Below the pieces are notes generated by a model. It was not told the origin of the DNA and made no database searches. It was given only the letters and a program-made list of their open reading frames with translations. From Sphingopyxis sp. 113P3 (GTDB lineage Bacteria > Pseudomonadota > Alphaproteobacteria > Sphingomonadales > Sphingomonadaceae): 64,000 nucleotides of DNA. Below, piece after piece: positions 27,053 through 35,088 of this stretch; positions within the stretch are counted from its first letter, which is position 1, and each line of letters opens with the position of its first letter. A program made the position numbers and the translations under genes. Location: the NCBI RefSeq assembly GCF_001278035.1, contig NZ_CP009452.1, forward strand, positions 1,087,501 to 1,151,500, in the 5' to 3' direction.

Positions 27053-27490
27053 TCAATCTGGCTCGACGGCTCCGCTGCGCCTCGAGTCGATGTCGCGCGA
27101 CAGGTCTTTCAAGAAGCGATCCCCGGTCGCCAGCTTCCTGCCGAGCGTTTGCAGGAAGCTCTCGAACCGCTCGACGCCCTTGGCGCGCGCCGACGCCTGG
27201 GCGCTGTCGGGCAAGGGCGGCGTGATGGTCAGCCAGAAGCGGATGAACAGCGATAGCGTCTCGCCGAGAATGGCGAGGTCTTCGTCCATGCCGTCGATCT
27301 GGCGGCCGATCCGGTCCATGCGGTGGGCGAAGACCGCCTCCAGACGTTCCGAAGCGTCGGCCGAGAGGAAGGAGGCGACCGCGGCCTCGATGACGGCGGA
27401 TTTGGAGATGCGCCGCCGCAGCGCCAGGGCCTCGACCTTTTTGAGGAGATCGGGATCGAAATAGACGTTCATGCGGGTCTTGGTCTGCAT
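27053..27490 (-). CDS. Ribbon-helix-helix (CopG-like) regulator at the traR position
   Basis: 145 residues from ATG 27490 (site AAAGGG); GTG 27505 would give a 4-nt overlap with traG. The N-terminus (TRMNVYFDPDLLKKVEALAL, then ISKSAVIEAAVASFL) is a ribbon-helix-helix DNA-binding motif. The rest is helical, with a weakly hydrophobic stretch ETLSLFIRFWLTITPPLP. It lies between traG and trbB, where Tn4371-like elements carry traR, and probably controls the trb or tra promoter. Confidence 0.85.
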   Translation of the reverse strand: MQTKTRMNVYFDPDLLKKVEALALRRRISKSAVIEAAVASFLSADASERLEAVFAHRMDRIGRQIDGMDEDLAILGETLSLFIRFWLTITPPLPDSAQASARAKGVERFESFLQTLGRKLATGDRFLKDLSRDIDSRRSGAVEPD

Positions 27491-27501
27491 GGCCAGCCCT
27501 T

Positions 27502-29493
27502 TCACAACGCGATGCCGTCGTCCGGGTCCATCGTCGCCTGGCGCGCGACCGATGTGACCCGAAGGCGCAGGGTGCGGGCCTTCGCGGCGTCGAGGTCGGG
27601 TTCGTCGTCGAGGAGGTCGAACTCGCCCACGGCCGGGCGCTCGGGCGGCGTGACCTCCTCGTGTTCGGGCAGTTCCGGCTCACGGCGGATGCCGGCGTTG
27701 GCCGGATCGGCGATGTCGCCGAGCGCACGGCCCGCACTTGCGGCCGCCACTGCGGCGGGAACCGGCAGCGCCGACCAGTCATCGGCGGGGCGGGTCGTCG
27801 CTCGAATCGCGCTTCCAGGTTTCGGCGGCGGGACGATGCGTTCGCGGAATCGCGCATCCTCGTAGTAGCGCGCCTTCTTCGCCCGCACCGGCGGCACGCC
27901 TGCGACCAGCAGCAATTCGTCGGCGGGCGGCAGCTGCATCACCTCGCCGGGGGTGAGCAGCGGCCGGGCCGTCTCCTGCCGCGACACCATCAGATGCCCG
28001 AGCCACGGGGACAGCCGGTGGCCGGCGTAATTGGTGGAATCGCGCAGCTCGGTCGCGGTGCCGAGCGCGTCCGACACCCGCTTGGCGGTGCGCTCGTCGT
28101 TGGTGGCGAAGGCGACGCGCACATGACAATTGTCGAGCACGCTATTGTTCGCGCCATAGGCCTTTTCGATCTGGTTGAGGCTCTGGGCGATCAGGAAGGA
28201 TTTGATGCCGTAGCCGGCCATGAACGCCAGGGCGGACTCGAAGAAATCGAGCCGGCCGAGCGCCGGGAACTCGTCCAGCATCAGCAACAGCCGATGGCGG
28301 TTGCCCGACGTCTTCAGATCTTCGGTCAGCCGCCGTCCGACCTGGTTGAGCAGCAGGCGGATCAGCGGCTTGGTGCGGTTGATGTCGCTGGGCGGGACGA
28401 CGAGATAGAGGCTGACGGGTTTGTCGCTCGTCACCAGATCGGCGATGCGCCAGTCGCAGCGCGCCGTCACCTTGGCCACGACCGGATCGCGGTAGAGGCC
28501 AAGAAACGACATGGCGGTGGAGAGCACGCCCGAGCGTTCGTTGTCGCTCTTGTTCAGCAGTTCGCGGGCCGACGAGGCAATCACGGGATGGACGCCGGCT
28601 TCGCCCAGGTGCGGCGTGTTCATCATGGCGCGCAGCGTCGCCTCGACGGGGCGTTTGGGGTCGGAGAGGAAGTTGGCGACGCCGGCGAGGGTCTTGTCGG
28701 CTTCCGCGTAGAGGACATGCAGGATCGCGCCGACGAGGAGCGAGTGGCTGGTCTTTTCCCAATGATTGCGCTTCTCGAGCGCGCCTTCGGGGTCGACGAG
28801 AATATCGGCGATGTTCTGGACGTCGCGGACTTCCTTGTCGCCGCGCCGCACCTCGAGCAGGGGGTTGTAGGCCGACGAGGCCGGGTCGGTCGGATCGAAC
28901 AACAACACGCGGCCATGGCGGGAGCGGAAGCCGGCGGTCAGGCCCCAATTCTCGCCCTTGATGTCGTGGATGATCGTGCTGCCGGGCCAGGTCAGCAAGG
29001 TCGGCACGACGAGACCTACACCCTTGCCCGATCGGGTCGGCGCGAAGCACAAGACATGCTCCGGGCCGTCGTGCCGGAGATAGTCACGCTCGTAGCGGCC
29101 GAGGACCACGCCGTCGGCGCCGAGCAATCCGGCAGCCCTGATCTCGCCGGGCGCGGCCCAGCGCGCCGAGCCATAGGTGATGACGTTCTTGGCCTCCCGC
29201 GCGCGGATCACCGAGAGGGTGATGGCGACGATGATCGAGATGAAACCGCCCGAGACCGCGACAGTGGCGCCTTCGAGGAAGACTTGGGGCGCATAGGCGT
29301 CGTAGCAATACCACCACCAGAAGAAGAGCGGCGGGTAATATACCGGCCAGCCCGCGACCGCGAACCAGGGCTGGCCGAGCTGCGCCTGAAAGCCCAGACG
29401 CCACGCCGTCCACTCCGTCGCACACCAGATGGCGGTGAGCACGATCGACAGAACCAGGGCGACTTGTCCCCAGAGGATGCGGCTTCCAGACAT
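27502..29493 (-). CDS. traG: TraG, VirD4-like coupling protein
   Basis: 663 residues from ATG 29493, preceded by GGAG. Two N-terminal membrane helices are visible, and Walker A is CFAPTRSGKGVG (K157). The DPTDPASSAYNPL segment and Walker B LLMLDEFPALGRL are typical of TraG. It brings the relaxase-DNA complex to the channel. An upstream frame to 29658 adds 55 residues without family similarity or a ribosome site, so the shorter protein is chosen. The last 90 residues are an acidic, proline-rich tail. Confidence 0.95.
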   Translation of the reverse strand: MSGSRILWGQVALVLSIVLTAIWCATEWTAWRLGFQAQLGQPWFAVAGWPVYYPPLFFWWWYCYDAYAPQVFLEGATVAVSGGFISIIVAITLSVIRAREAKNVITYGSARWAAPGEIRAAGLLGADGVVLGRYERDYLRHDGPEHVLCFAPTRSGKGVGLVVPTLLTWPGSTIIHDIKGENWGLTAGFRSRHGRVLLFDPTDPASSAYNPLLEVRRGDKEVRDVQNIADILVDPEGALEKRNHWEKTSHSLLVGAILHVLYAEADKTLAGVANFLSDPKRPVEATLRAMMNTPHLGEAGVHPVIASSARELLNKSDNERSGVLSTAMSFLGLYRDPVVAKVTARCDWRIADLVTSDKPVSLYLVVPPSDINRTKPLIRLLLNQVGRRLTEDLKTSGNRHRLLLMLDEFPALGRLDFFESALAFMAGYGIKSFLIAQSLNQIEKAYGANNSVLDNCHVRVAFATNDERTAKRVSDALGTATELRDSTNYAGHRLSPWLGHLMVSRQETARPLLTPGEVMQLPPADELLLVAGVPPVRAKKARYYEDARFRERIVPPPKPGSAIRATTRPADDWSALPVPAAVAAASAGRALGDIADPANAGIRREPELPEHEEVTPPERPAVGEFDLLDDEPDLDAAKARTLRLRVTSVARQATMDPDDGIAL

Positions 29494-29671
29494 AAGGCTC
29501 CGATCGGCAAACGAGATGGAGCCGATCAGAGAATATCCGCTTTGCCGAGACGCAACATAAAAACCCGCGCGTCGAGCTTTCGGATGCCATGGCTGACAAA
29601 ACGGAGGGGCACGTCGCGTCGAGCCGGTCGTCATCTGGCCGACGCGCAGCATCGTCACCGCAAAGCTGGCG

Positions 29672-31708
29672 TCACATCGCCAACCCTCTTTGCCGGCCTA
29701 CCTGCCATGAGACCGAACCGCCTTGCACGACGCCGATGACTTCGCGGCCGAGCTGGCGGTCGATGACCGGCCGCCAGGGCACCAGGGTGAACTCGTGGGA
29801 CTTCTCGACGATGGCGAATTTGCCGCTCGCCAGCTGCGTGGTGCCGGTGAAGGCGCCGGTGACGGTCTCGCCATCGGTCGCCATGCGGAACGGCAGCGCC
29901 TTCCTCGTCGCCAGCTCTTCTCCGGCGCGGGCGACGTCCCGGTCGCGCAGGGCGGCGATCAGGTTGCGCCGGTAAGCGATGCGGCCGTCCGGCTGGCGGG
30001 CGGCGTCGCCGTGGTCGAGATGATGATCGCGGCGTCGCTCCATGGCCTCGCGCACCTGGTCGCCGAAGCCCGCGGGCGACAGGTCGGCGGCGCGCGCGCC
30101 GACCAGACGCCGGTCCAGCCAGGTCGCGCCATCCGAGCCGATCTGGCGTTCGAGATCGAAGGTCGAGAGGATGCGGACATTGGCGCGGGCGTTGCGCCCC
30201 GCGTCATGAGCGGCGGCTCTCGCCTCGAAGTCGGTCGGGATACGCCATTGATCGGCGTCGATGCGCTCGACGATCCCGGCGCGGCGCAACGCCTCCAATC
30301 TTCGGACATGGGCGTCGATGAAGCCTTCATGGTCGCCGTTTGGCACACGCCCGTCGAACCGGGCCTGTTCGAGATGGCGGCTCGGCCGGTAGATGCCGTT
30401 CGCGGTCATGCCGGCGATCGCGCGGTCGGATGGGCGTGGGGCGGCGTCGGGCGCCCCTATCTCGACGATGCTGCCGATGCCGGCGTCTTCGACGCGAGCC
30501 GGGTCGATCCCGGAGACATGGTGCGTGCGTCCATCGATGCCATCGACGACCAGCGTCAGGGTCTCGCCGAGTTCGTCCGAGAGGCCCTTGTCGATGAGGC
30601 GGCCGACGATCGGCGAGGCCGGCGCCGCGTCATGGATCTGGAAGCTCATCGGGTCGCGCTCGGCGCCCTCGGCCCGCAGCGCCCGTTGCATGGTGCGGAT
30701 GATGTCGCCGCGCTCGCCCATCTCGCGCAAGGTCGGCTCGAGCCGGTCGCTCAATTCCCAGACGCCGGGCGCATGTTCGGTCGCAAGGCCCATGTCGCCG
30801 AGCTTGCCCAGGCGGCGCAGGCGCAGCGTTCGGTCGGACTGGCCGCGAAGGTCGCCCGGCTCCTGACGCAGGTCGATGAGCCGGTCCTCGGCTTCGGCGA
30901 TCAAGGCCCGGTCGATCCGGGTCAGCCGATCCTGATCGAGTTCGGCGAGGAGCTTGCGGCGCTGCTCGATCTCGGTGACGGGACCGAGTTCGAGCGTCGC
31001 CCGTTCGCTCGCCCGCTCGCGGATGCCGCCGGCGAGATAGTCGCCATTGATGACGAGATCCTCGCCCAGGTCATCGCGGCCATTGACGATGACATGGACA
31101 TGCGGATGGCCGGTGTTGTGGTGGTTCACCGCGACCCAATCGAGCTGCGTGCCGAGATCGGTTTCGAGCCGGGCCATCAGATCGCGGGTATAGCCGGTGA
31201 GGTCGGCCAGCTCGGCGGCGTCTTCCGGCGAGACGATGAACCGGAACTGGTGGCGATCGTCCTGGCCGCGATCGAGAAAGGCTCGCGGATCGGCCCGGTC
31301 CTCCGTCGCCGAGTAGAGGCGGCCGCGTTCGCCGTCGCGGGCCGTGCCGTCGCGCTGTATGTAGCGCAGGTGGGCGGCGGCTTTGCCGCTGCGGCCAGCG
31401 AGACGTACCGAGCGGGATTTGACGATGACGCGCCGGCTTCCGGGCTGGCGATGACTCCAACCGTTCATCAGATTGCGGCCGCGCACGAAGGATGCCCCGC
31501 GCCCGCGCTGCACGCCGCGGCCGGAGGCGACGAGCTTCGCTGACCGACCGGCGCCCCCCTTCGCGGTCCGGCTCCGGCCGTGGCCTGACTGCTGCTGCCG
31601 GACGATCTTGCGGACCTTGCTGAGGAAGCTCTTCGCCTGGCCCGTCTTGGCGCCGCCGGAGCGGATGCGGCCGGGCCGGGGCCGAAAGCGATTGTCGTCC
31701 TCGCTCAT
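29672..31708 (-). CDS. VirD2-family relaxase (DUF3363)
   Basis: A 678-residue protein. A basic N-terminus is followed by the relaxase core: RVIVKSRSVRL, then AHLRYIQRDG, then the metal-binding NHHNTGHPHVHVIVNGRDD (H201, H203, H205). The DUF3363 C-terminal region follows (MTANGIYRPSRHLE, then FIDAHVRRLEALRRAG). The protein nicks oriT and pilots the strand through the channel. The candidate active tyrosine is one of the Tyr residues around the basic N-terminal domain; I cannot assign it. It is followed by traG after 178 nt and preceded by a 292-nt gap that may hold oriT. Confidence 0.92.
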   Translation of the reverse strand: MSEDDNRFRPRPGRIRSGGAKTGQAKSFLSKVRKIVRQQQSGHGRSRTAKGGAGRSAKLVASGRGVQRGRGASFVRGRNLMNGWSHRQPGSRRVIVKSRSVRLAGRSGKAAAHLRYIQRDGTARDGERGRLYSATEDRADPRAFLDRGQDDRHQFRFIVSPEDAAELADLTGYTRDLMARLETDLGTQLDWVAVNHHNTGHPHVHVIVNGRDDLGEDLVINGDYLAGGIRERASERATLELGPVTEIEQRRKLLAELDQDRLTRIDRALIAEAEDRLIDLRQEPGDLRGQSDRTLRLRRLGKLGDMGLATEHAPGVWELSDRLEPTLREMGERGDIIRTMQRALRAEGAERDPMSFQIHDAAPASPIVGRLIDKGLSDELGETLTLVVDGIDGRTHHVSGIDPARVEDAGIGSIVEIGAPDAAPRPSDRAIAGMTANGIYRPSRHLEQARFDGRVPNGDHEGFIDAHVRRLEALRRAGIVERIDADQWRIPTDFEARAAAHDAGRNARANVRILSTFDLERQIGSDGATWLDRRLVGARAADLSPAGFGDQVREAMERRRDHHLDHGDAARQPDGRIAYRRNLIAALRDRDVARAGEELATRKALPFRMATDGETVTGAFTGTTQLASGKFAIVEKSHEFTLVPWRPVIDRQLGREVIGVVQGGSVSWQVGRQRGLAM

Positions 31709-32000
31709 GGCCGTCGATTCCGCCGAGGCCGCCGATATTGGGCAAGAGTGCCGTGAGATTCTCGGAAATTGCGGGCGTTATCGCTGGGCGCGGCACTGCG
31801 CCCTTTCCGCGGCAGTGCCGCCCCAAACAGTGTGCAGACAAGGGCTTGGCCCCCGGATGGACCCCATGGGGTGCCGTCCGCTTTAATCTTGCCCTCCCGC
31901 CTTCCTGCCTGTTTCGCCCCTTCTGCCGGGGCATGAGACCGTCGCCAGCCCCAACCCCTGCACACCGGAACCTCCCGCCAAGCGGACACGATTGCGAGCC
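31709..32000. other. Candidate oriT region between relaxase and transglycosylase genes
   Basis: A 292-nt gene-free stretch directly upstream of the relaxase. It holds a perfect 10-bp inverted repeat, GCGGCACTGC (31790-31799) and GCAGTGCCGC (31812-31821), and a 12-bp palindrome ACCCCATGGGGT (31861-31872). A TTCCTGCC string at 31902-31909 resembles the TCCTG|C nick core of RP4/VirD2-type relaxases. Position plus hairpins suggest oriT; the nick site is a guess. Confidence 0.4.
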
Positions 32001-32717
32001 TCATGGCTGCCGTTCCGTGTCCGCCCGTGCGACGAACAGACCGCCGGACTGCGGCGCGATGGCGGAAACATCGCGCACGCCCGGCGTCGTATCAGCGTCA
32101 TTGGAGGTGCGTTCGGCCGGCGAAGGACCGGCCGCCGTTGCGTGCGCCGACGGTGCGACGAACAGCGGCGCGCGGGTCCAGGCCAGCGGGTCGGCGGTGG
32201 CGATCAGGATCGGTGCGGATGCGTCGCCATCGCCGAGTGACGGCGCGACGGTGGCGACATAGGCGCGTGTTTCGGCCGGCAGAGGACGGCCCTTCAGCCA
32301 GTCCTCGTAACGTCCAGGACCGGCGTTATAGGCCGCGATCCAGCCGGGCGAGCCATAGCGGTCATGCAGCTCGCGGATATAGGCCGCACCCGCGATGATG
32401 TTGTCGCGCAGATCGTAAGGATCAGCGCCAAGGCGGTAGCGATCACGCAAGCCCGCCCATGTCGCCGGCATGATCTGCATCAGACCCATCGCGCCCTTGG
32501 GCGAGACCGCGCGGGGATCGCCGTTGCTCTCGGCCTTCATCACCGCGCGTATCCATGCCGCGGGAAGCGCGAAGCGCTGCGCCGCCTCTGCGATGAGTTC
32601 GCCGAAAGGATCGCGGGCGGGCGAAGCGGCGATGCTCGACGGCTGCGCCAGGACCGGGACCGCGAGCCCGCAACCGCACGTCAGGCCGACAAGGAGAAGG
32701 AGTGAGGTCCGCCGCAT
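32001..32717 (-). CDS. VirB1-like lytic transglycosylase
   Basis: 238 residues from ATG 32717 (site GGAAGGA). A signal peptide (TSLLLLVGLTCGCGLAVPVLAQ) precedes an SLT domain with VMKAESNGDPRAVSPKGAMG (catalytic Glu in AESN), LMQIMPATW and YNAGPGRY. It would open the peptidoglycan for the conjugation channel. The C-terminal ~70 residues are low complexity. It starts 5 nt after the DUF736 stop. Confidence 0.92.
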   Translation of the reverse strand: MRRTSLLLLVGLTCGCGLAVPVLAQPSSIAASPARDPFGELIAEAAQRFALPAAWIRAVMKAESNGDPRAVSPKGAMGLMQIMPATWAGLRDRYRLGADPYDLRDNIIAGAAYIRELHDRYGSPGWIAAYNAGPGRYEDWLKGRPLPAETRAYVATVAPSLGDGDASAPILIATADPLAWTRAPLFVAPSAHATAAGPSPAERTSNDADTTPGVRDVSAIAPQSGGLFVARADTERQP

Positions 32718-32721
32718 CGCG

Positions 32722-33057
32722 TCAGTCCTTCCCGTCACGCTTCTGCGGACGGCTCCAGTGCAGCGACCAGGCGCTGCCCGCGTCGTCGTCGCGGAACAGA
32801 TTGGCGCGGATCGGCTGCGGCAAGGCCGGATCGTCGATCAGGAAAGCGATGTATTCGCCGGCGCGTTCGCCGGTGCGCTTCCAGCCCGCGCCGATCTCCG
32901 GGCCATCGTCATTGCCTTGATGAAGGCGATAGTCCGGGGCGTTCTCCGTATCCGAGGACTCGGCGGGGACAACAGTGACTTCGCAGTAGAGCGTGAGGGT
33001 GTGGACGCGCCCGACAAAGCCGGACTGCTGACGGGTGAAGGTGCCGATCTGCGACAT
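32722..33057 (-). CDS. DUF736 protein (copy 1)
   Basis: 111 residues from ATG 33057 (site GGAG). The start (MSQIGTFTRQQSGFVGRVHTL), the NAPDYRLH segment, EIGAGWKR and the end (IRANLFRDD, then WSLHWSRP) match DUF736, a small beta-rich family common on alphaproteobacterial conjugative elements, possibly single-stranded-DNA related. A second, more consensus copy lies at 38331. It sits between traF and the transglycosylase. Confidence 0.9.
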   Translation of the reverse strand: MSQIGTFTRQQSGFVGRVHTLTLYCEVTVVPAESSDTENAPDYRLHQGNDDGPEIGAGWKRTGERAGEYIAFLIDDPALPQPIRANLFRDDDAGSAWSLHWSRPQKRDGKD

Positions 33058-33123
33058 GATGGTCTCCATGGCGGTGGTGTTGGAAAGCCGTCGGCGGGCA
33101 CCGCTCCCGACGACGGGAAGCGG

Positions 33124-33669
33124 TCAGCGCGTCGTCGCGCGCCAGACGAAGCGGCCATCGCCGTCCTCGTCGGTGTAGAGTGGGCTCGCCTTGCCGATGA
33201 CGGTGCGCGCCGGAAGCGGGCCGAAATAACGGCCGTCCAGGCTGTCGCGGACATCGGGGTTCATCAGGAAAACCTGCCCATCGCCGATGCGCCGGCAGCC
33301 TTGCCAGACCGGCAGCGGACGGCCGAGTCGGTCGCGGTCGAGCGCCCGTCCAAGCGGCACGGCGTCGACGGTCACGACGTCCCCGGTGCGGCAGACCTGC
33401 TGGCCGGGAAGGCCCATGACGCGCTTCATCAGCGGCACGTTGCGGCCGATATAGCCGCGACCGACGATGAAGTCGGAGAGCGGCTTGTCCGGGAGGGCGG
33501 CGACCAGATCGCCAACCGTCAGAGGGTGCGGCGGGGCGAGGTCATAGAGGCCGATCGGCGCGCTGGCCGAGGCGTTCCAGACGAGGCGCGGTGCGATCGG
33601 GACGAAGGCGGCGATGGCGACGCCCATCGTCACGACATAGGTCGTCATGACATAGCCGAAGCGGGTCAT
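33124..33669 (-). CDS. traF: TraF, S26-type signal peptidase
   Basis: 181 residues from ATG 33669, overlapping the DUF2840 stop (ATGA). An N-terminal membrane helix is followed by NASASAPIGLYDL, which contains the catalytic Ser, then VPLMKRVMGLPGQQVCR, which contains the catalytic Lys, and the closing box NPDVRDSLDGRYFGPLP. In RP4, TraF circularises the TrbC pilin, and this TraF should do the same for the TrbC encoded here. Confidence 0.92.
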   Translation of the reverse strand: MTRFGYVMTTYVVTMGVAIAAFVPIAPRLVWNASASAPIGLYDLAPPHPLTVGDLVAALPDKPLSDFIVGRGYIGRNVPLMKRVMGLPGQQVCRTGDVVTVDAVPLGRALDRDRLGRPLPVWQGCRRIGDGQVFLMNPDVRDSLDGRYFGPLPARTVIGKASPLYTDEDGDGRFVWRATTR

Positions 33670-34187
33670 AGCCCGATCTCCCGCCGCCGGAGCCATGCCG
33701 CGTGGCGCTCCAGCGTGTAGGCGCGCGGCTCATGGCCCGCGCCGATCCGGTTGCCGACATGACGCCAGTGATCGGGAGCCACGTCGCAGGCGTCGATGCC
33801 GAGGGCTTCCACAGCGTCGATGTGGCGAAGCACCTGTTCGACCTTGGGCCAGCCCTCGATCTTCAGCAGGATGTCGCCGCCGGGGCGCACGAAGGGCAGC
33901 GTCTGGTAGGCTTCGCCTGGCGCGACGGCGCGCGCGATGTCGATGCGCGAGATGATCGTGCCGAAGTCGTTGGCGGCCCAACGCACGAAGGCGAAGAGGC
34001 TGCCCGGCCGGAAGGAGAAGACGCGGCGGCGGCGATCTAGCACCTGTTCATGGGCTTCGTGGCCGAACCTGATCCAGTTCTCGATCCGCTTCTCGACATG
34101 TGTCAGCTCGACATGGGTGAGACTGTCGGCGCGATGCGCGCGCGGCATGGGGCCGCCCTGCGCGCGGGAAACCGCGGCGTCGGTCAT
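33666..34187 (-). CDS. DUF2840 protein
   Basis: A 173-residue protein. LTHVELTHVEKRIENWIRFG, then the RVFSFRPGSLFAFVRWAANDFGTI stretch and a GGDILLKIEGWPKVEQVL segment, mark DUF2840. This family is found between parA and traF in these elements. Its function is unknown. It has a GGAG site and overlaps both the upstream RHH gene and traF by 4 nt. Confidence 0.88.
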   Translation of the reverse strand: MTDAAVSRAQGGPMPRAHRADSLTHVELTHVEKRIENWIRFGHEAHEQVLDRRRRVFSFRPGSLFAFVRWAANDFGTIISRIDIARAVAPGEAYQTLPFVRPGGDILLKIEGWPKVEQVLRHIDAVEALGIDACDVAPDHWRHVGNRIGAGHEPRAYTLERHAAWLRRREIGL

Positions 34188-34438
34188 GATGGGTCTCCTT
34201 CAGCGGTCGGGGGAAATTCGCGCGCGAGCAGCTCGCGCAGCATGTCGGCGACTGTGACGCCGCGAGCGAACGCGGCGATCTTGATCCGGCCGCGCAGCGC
34301 CGGCGTCACGTCGATGGTCAGCCGGGCGGTGTAGCCGCCGGCGCCGGCATCGCGCGGCGGGTTGTCGGCCGCCCTGACCCAGCGCTCGGGATCGGCGGGC
34401 CGGGAGGCGAAGCCATTGCGGGACGAGCGCCCGTTCAT
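34184..34438 (-). CDS. Small ribbon-helix-helix protein beside parA
   Basis: 84 residues from ATG 34438. The C-terminal half (YTARLTIDVTPALRGRIKIA, then FARGVTVADMLRELLAREF) has the strand-helix-helix pattern of small ParB-like or CopG-like DNA-binding proteins. It overlaps parA and the DUF2840 gene by 4 nt each. It could be the centromere-binding partner of ParA or an operon regulator. A longer open frame to 34657 is shadow of parA. Confidence 0.8.
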   Translation of the reverse strand: MNGRSSRNGFASRPADPERWVRAADNPPRDAGAGGYTARLTIDVTPALRGRIKIAAFARGVTVADMLRELLAREFPPTAEGDPS

Positions 34439-35088
34439 CGCGCCGCCCTCCCGATGCTCAAGCACTCGATCGCATCCGCCAGCGCCGCGATCTCGCGCGC
34501 GGCGGGCGTGGCGTCGTCCAGTTCGGAGACGAGTTGGCCGGACTGCGCGGCGGCCGCGAAGGCGACGCGCTGGCCGATGGTGGCGGCGAGGACGGGAGGA
34601 TCGTGATCGGCCAGGGTCGCGGCCGTCTCGCGGGCGAGCACGGTGCGCGCGCCGCAACGATTGAGCACGAAGCGCGCGACCAGCTCCGGCCGGTAGATGC
34701 GCGCCTCGCCGATGAGCGCCAGCATCTCGGCGGAGGCCCAGCCGTCGAGGGGCGATGGCTGCACCGGGATCAGCACCAGGTCGGCGGCGAGCAGCGCCGA
34801 ACGCATCAGGCTGGCGACGCGGGGCGGCCCGTCGATCACGATCATGTCGGCGTCACGGGCCAGTTCCGGCGCTTCCCGGTGCAGCGTATCGTGGGCGAGG
34901 CCGACGACGCCGAAGGCGCGAGCCAAGCCCTCACGGCTGCGTTGCTGCGACCAGTCCAGCGCCGAGCCTTGCGGGTCCGCGTCAATCAGGGTGACGCGCT
35001 TGCCCTGGCTCGCCCAAACGCCCGCGAGGTTCAGCGCCAGCGTCGTCTTGCCGACGCCGCCCTTCTGGTTGAGGAGCGCGACGATCAT
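34435..35088 (-). CDS. parA: ParA-family partition ATPase
   Basis: A 217-residue protein. It has the deviant Walker A motif LLNQKGGVGKTTLALNLAGV, Walker A' RVTLIDADPQGSALDW and Walker B MIVIDGPP. Its size fits the short ParA class without an N-terminal HTH. It keeps the element segregating, or stabilises the excised form. It overlaps repA by 4 nt. The large ParB encoded far away (48291-50429) and the small RHH protein next door are both possible partners. Confidence 0.93.
   Translation of the reverse strand: MIVALLNQKGGVGKTTLALNLAGVWASQGKRVTLIDADPQGSALDWSQQRSREGLARAFGVVGLAHDTLHREAPELARDADMIVIDGPPRVASLMRSALLAADLVLIPVQPSPLDGWASAEMLALIGEARIYRPELVARFVLNRCGARTVLARETAATLADHDPPVLAATIGQRVAFAAAAQSGQLVSELDDATPAAREIAALADAIECLSIGRAAR

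Noticed and set aside
27661..29739. 692-codon plus-strand frame antisense to traG
   Set aside because: traG is fully conserved on the other strand; the antisense product is low-complexity with no motif.
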